A stretch of 64,000 bases of DNA from Streptomyces eurythermus (GTDB lineage: Bacteria > Actinomycetota > Actinomycetes > Streptomycetales > Streptomycetaceae): positions 387,369-451,368 of the forward strand of contig NZ_BMSK01000006.1 in assembly GCF_014649115.1 (NCBI RefSeq), written 5' to 3'. Position 1 is the first letter of the stretch; every line of letters starts with the position of its first letter. Shown in pieces: positions 63,875-64,000 of the stretch. The notes under the pieces were generated by a model. The model searched no databases, was not told where the DNA came from, and was given only the letters and a program-made list of their open reading frames with translations. The position numbers and the translations under genes were made by a program.

Positions 63875-64000
63875 ATGCTCCTGTCTAGTTCGCTGTCCCG
63901 GCGGGCGGCCGGGGCGGTCACCACCGCGCTGCTCGCCGCGTCGATGGTCACGGCCCTGTCGCACACCGCCACCGCCGCGGACGACACCCTCGGCTCCGCC
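63875..64000 (+). CDS. Secreted protein, N-terminal fragment (probable GH10 xylanase)
   Basis: Only the first 42 residues are in the window: a signal peptide with SSSLSRRAAGAV, a hydrophobic core TALLAASMVTALS and a cut after TATAA, then DDTLGSA. The mature start resembles that of Streptomyces GH10 endoxylanases (A-x-x-TLGxAA), but the catalytic domain lies outside. GAGGAG precedes ATG 63875. The shared palindrome and divergent CE1 esterase support a xylan role. Confidence 0.6.
   Translation, partial: MLLSSSLSRRAAGAVTTALLAASMVTALSHTATAADDTLGSA

Overview
The window is typical Streptomyces-type chromosome: very high G+C, GC-rich third codon positions, frequent GTG starts, 4-nt ATGA/GTGA gene overlaps, many secreted enzymes with Tat/Sec-like signal peptides, and families common in that genus (DUF5995, ANTAR/SpoIIE phosphatases, secreted ATP 3'-pyrophosphokinase, chitinase with a DasR-type control region). 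I saw no tRNA, rRNA, CRISPR array, transposase or integrase.

Layout. (1) 1-15100: the 3' part of a nonribosomal peptide/polyketide cluster: the end of one NRPS, a C-A-PCP NRPS, a hybrid KS-pseudoAT-ACP-C-A-PCP-TE protein, a 3-hydroxyacyl-CoA dehydrogenase, a fatty-acyl-AMP ligase and an ABC-2 exporter, nearly all joined by 4-nt overlaps and closed by a strong terminator. The exporter ATPase carries a TTA codon (bldA control). (2) 15160-17600: OsmC peroxidase, ADP-ribosylglycohydrolase, LLM flavin oxidoreductase. (3) 17781-20984: a tightly coupled four-gene operon of unknown function (EF-hand protein, isopropylmalate-dehydrogenase-like enzyme, isochorismatase-like hydrolase, methyltransferase). 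(4) 21278-23437: cyanate locus cynR / decayed carbonic anhydrase / cynS. (5) 23564-29684: Sua5 and a purine uptake/deamination operon with a LacI regulator. (6) 30476-33208: a lasso peptide cluster (A, C, B2, B1) encoding a 14-residue core of the sungsanpin/chaxapeptin type. (7) 33396-41761: TPR protein, secreted FG-GAP protein, small secreted protein, DUF5995, DNA-glycosylase-like protein, a Baeyer-Villiger monooxygenase and a divergent secreted hydrolase. (8) 41859-48618: a multi-HAMP hybrid histidine kinase with a downstream ANTAR/GAF/PAS/SpoIIE phosphatase. (9) 48969-62205: mixed housekeeping and secreted genes, including a GH18 chitinase with DasR-like sites, a methyltransferase-NUDIX fusion, ATP 3'-pyrophosphokinase, a desaturase and an imine reductase/MerR pair. 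(10) 62336-64000: divergent xylan-type enzymes sharing an 11-bp palindrome.

Most notable: the lasso peptide with unusual B2-B1 order and no transporter; the inactive acyltransferase (catalytic Ser replaced by Gly) in the hybrid PKS-NRPS; in-frame tandem repeats inside the NRPS genes; the EF-hand operon; and a carbonic anhydrase pseudogene that has lost its reading frame and a zinc ligand beside an intact cyanase.
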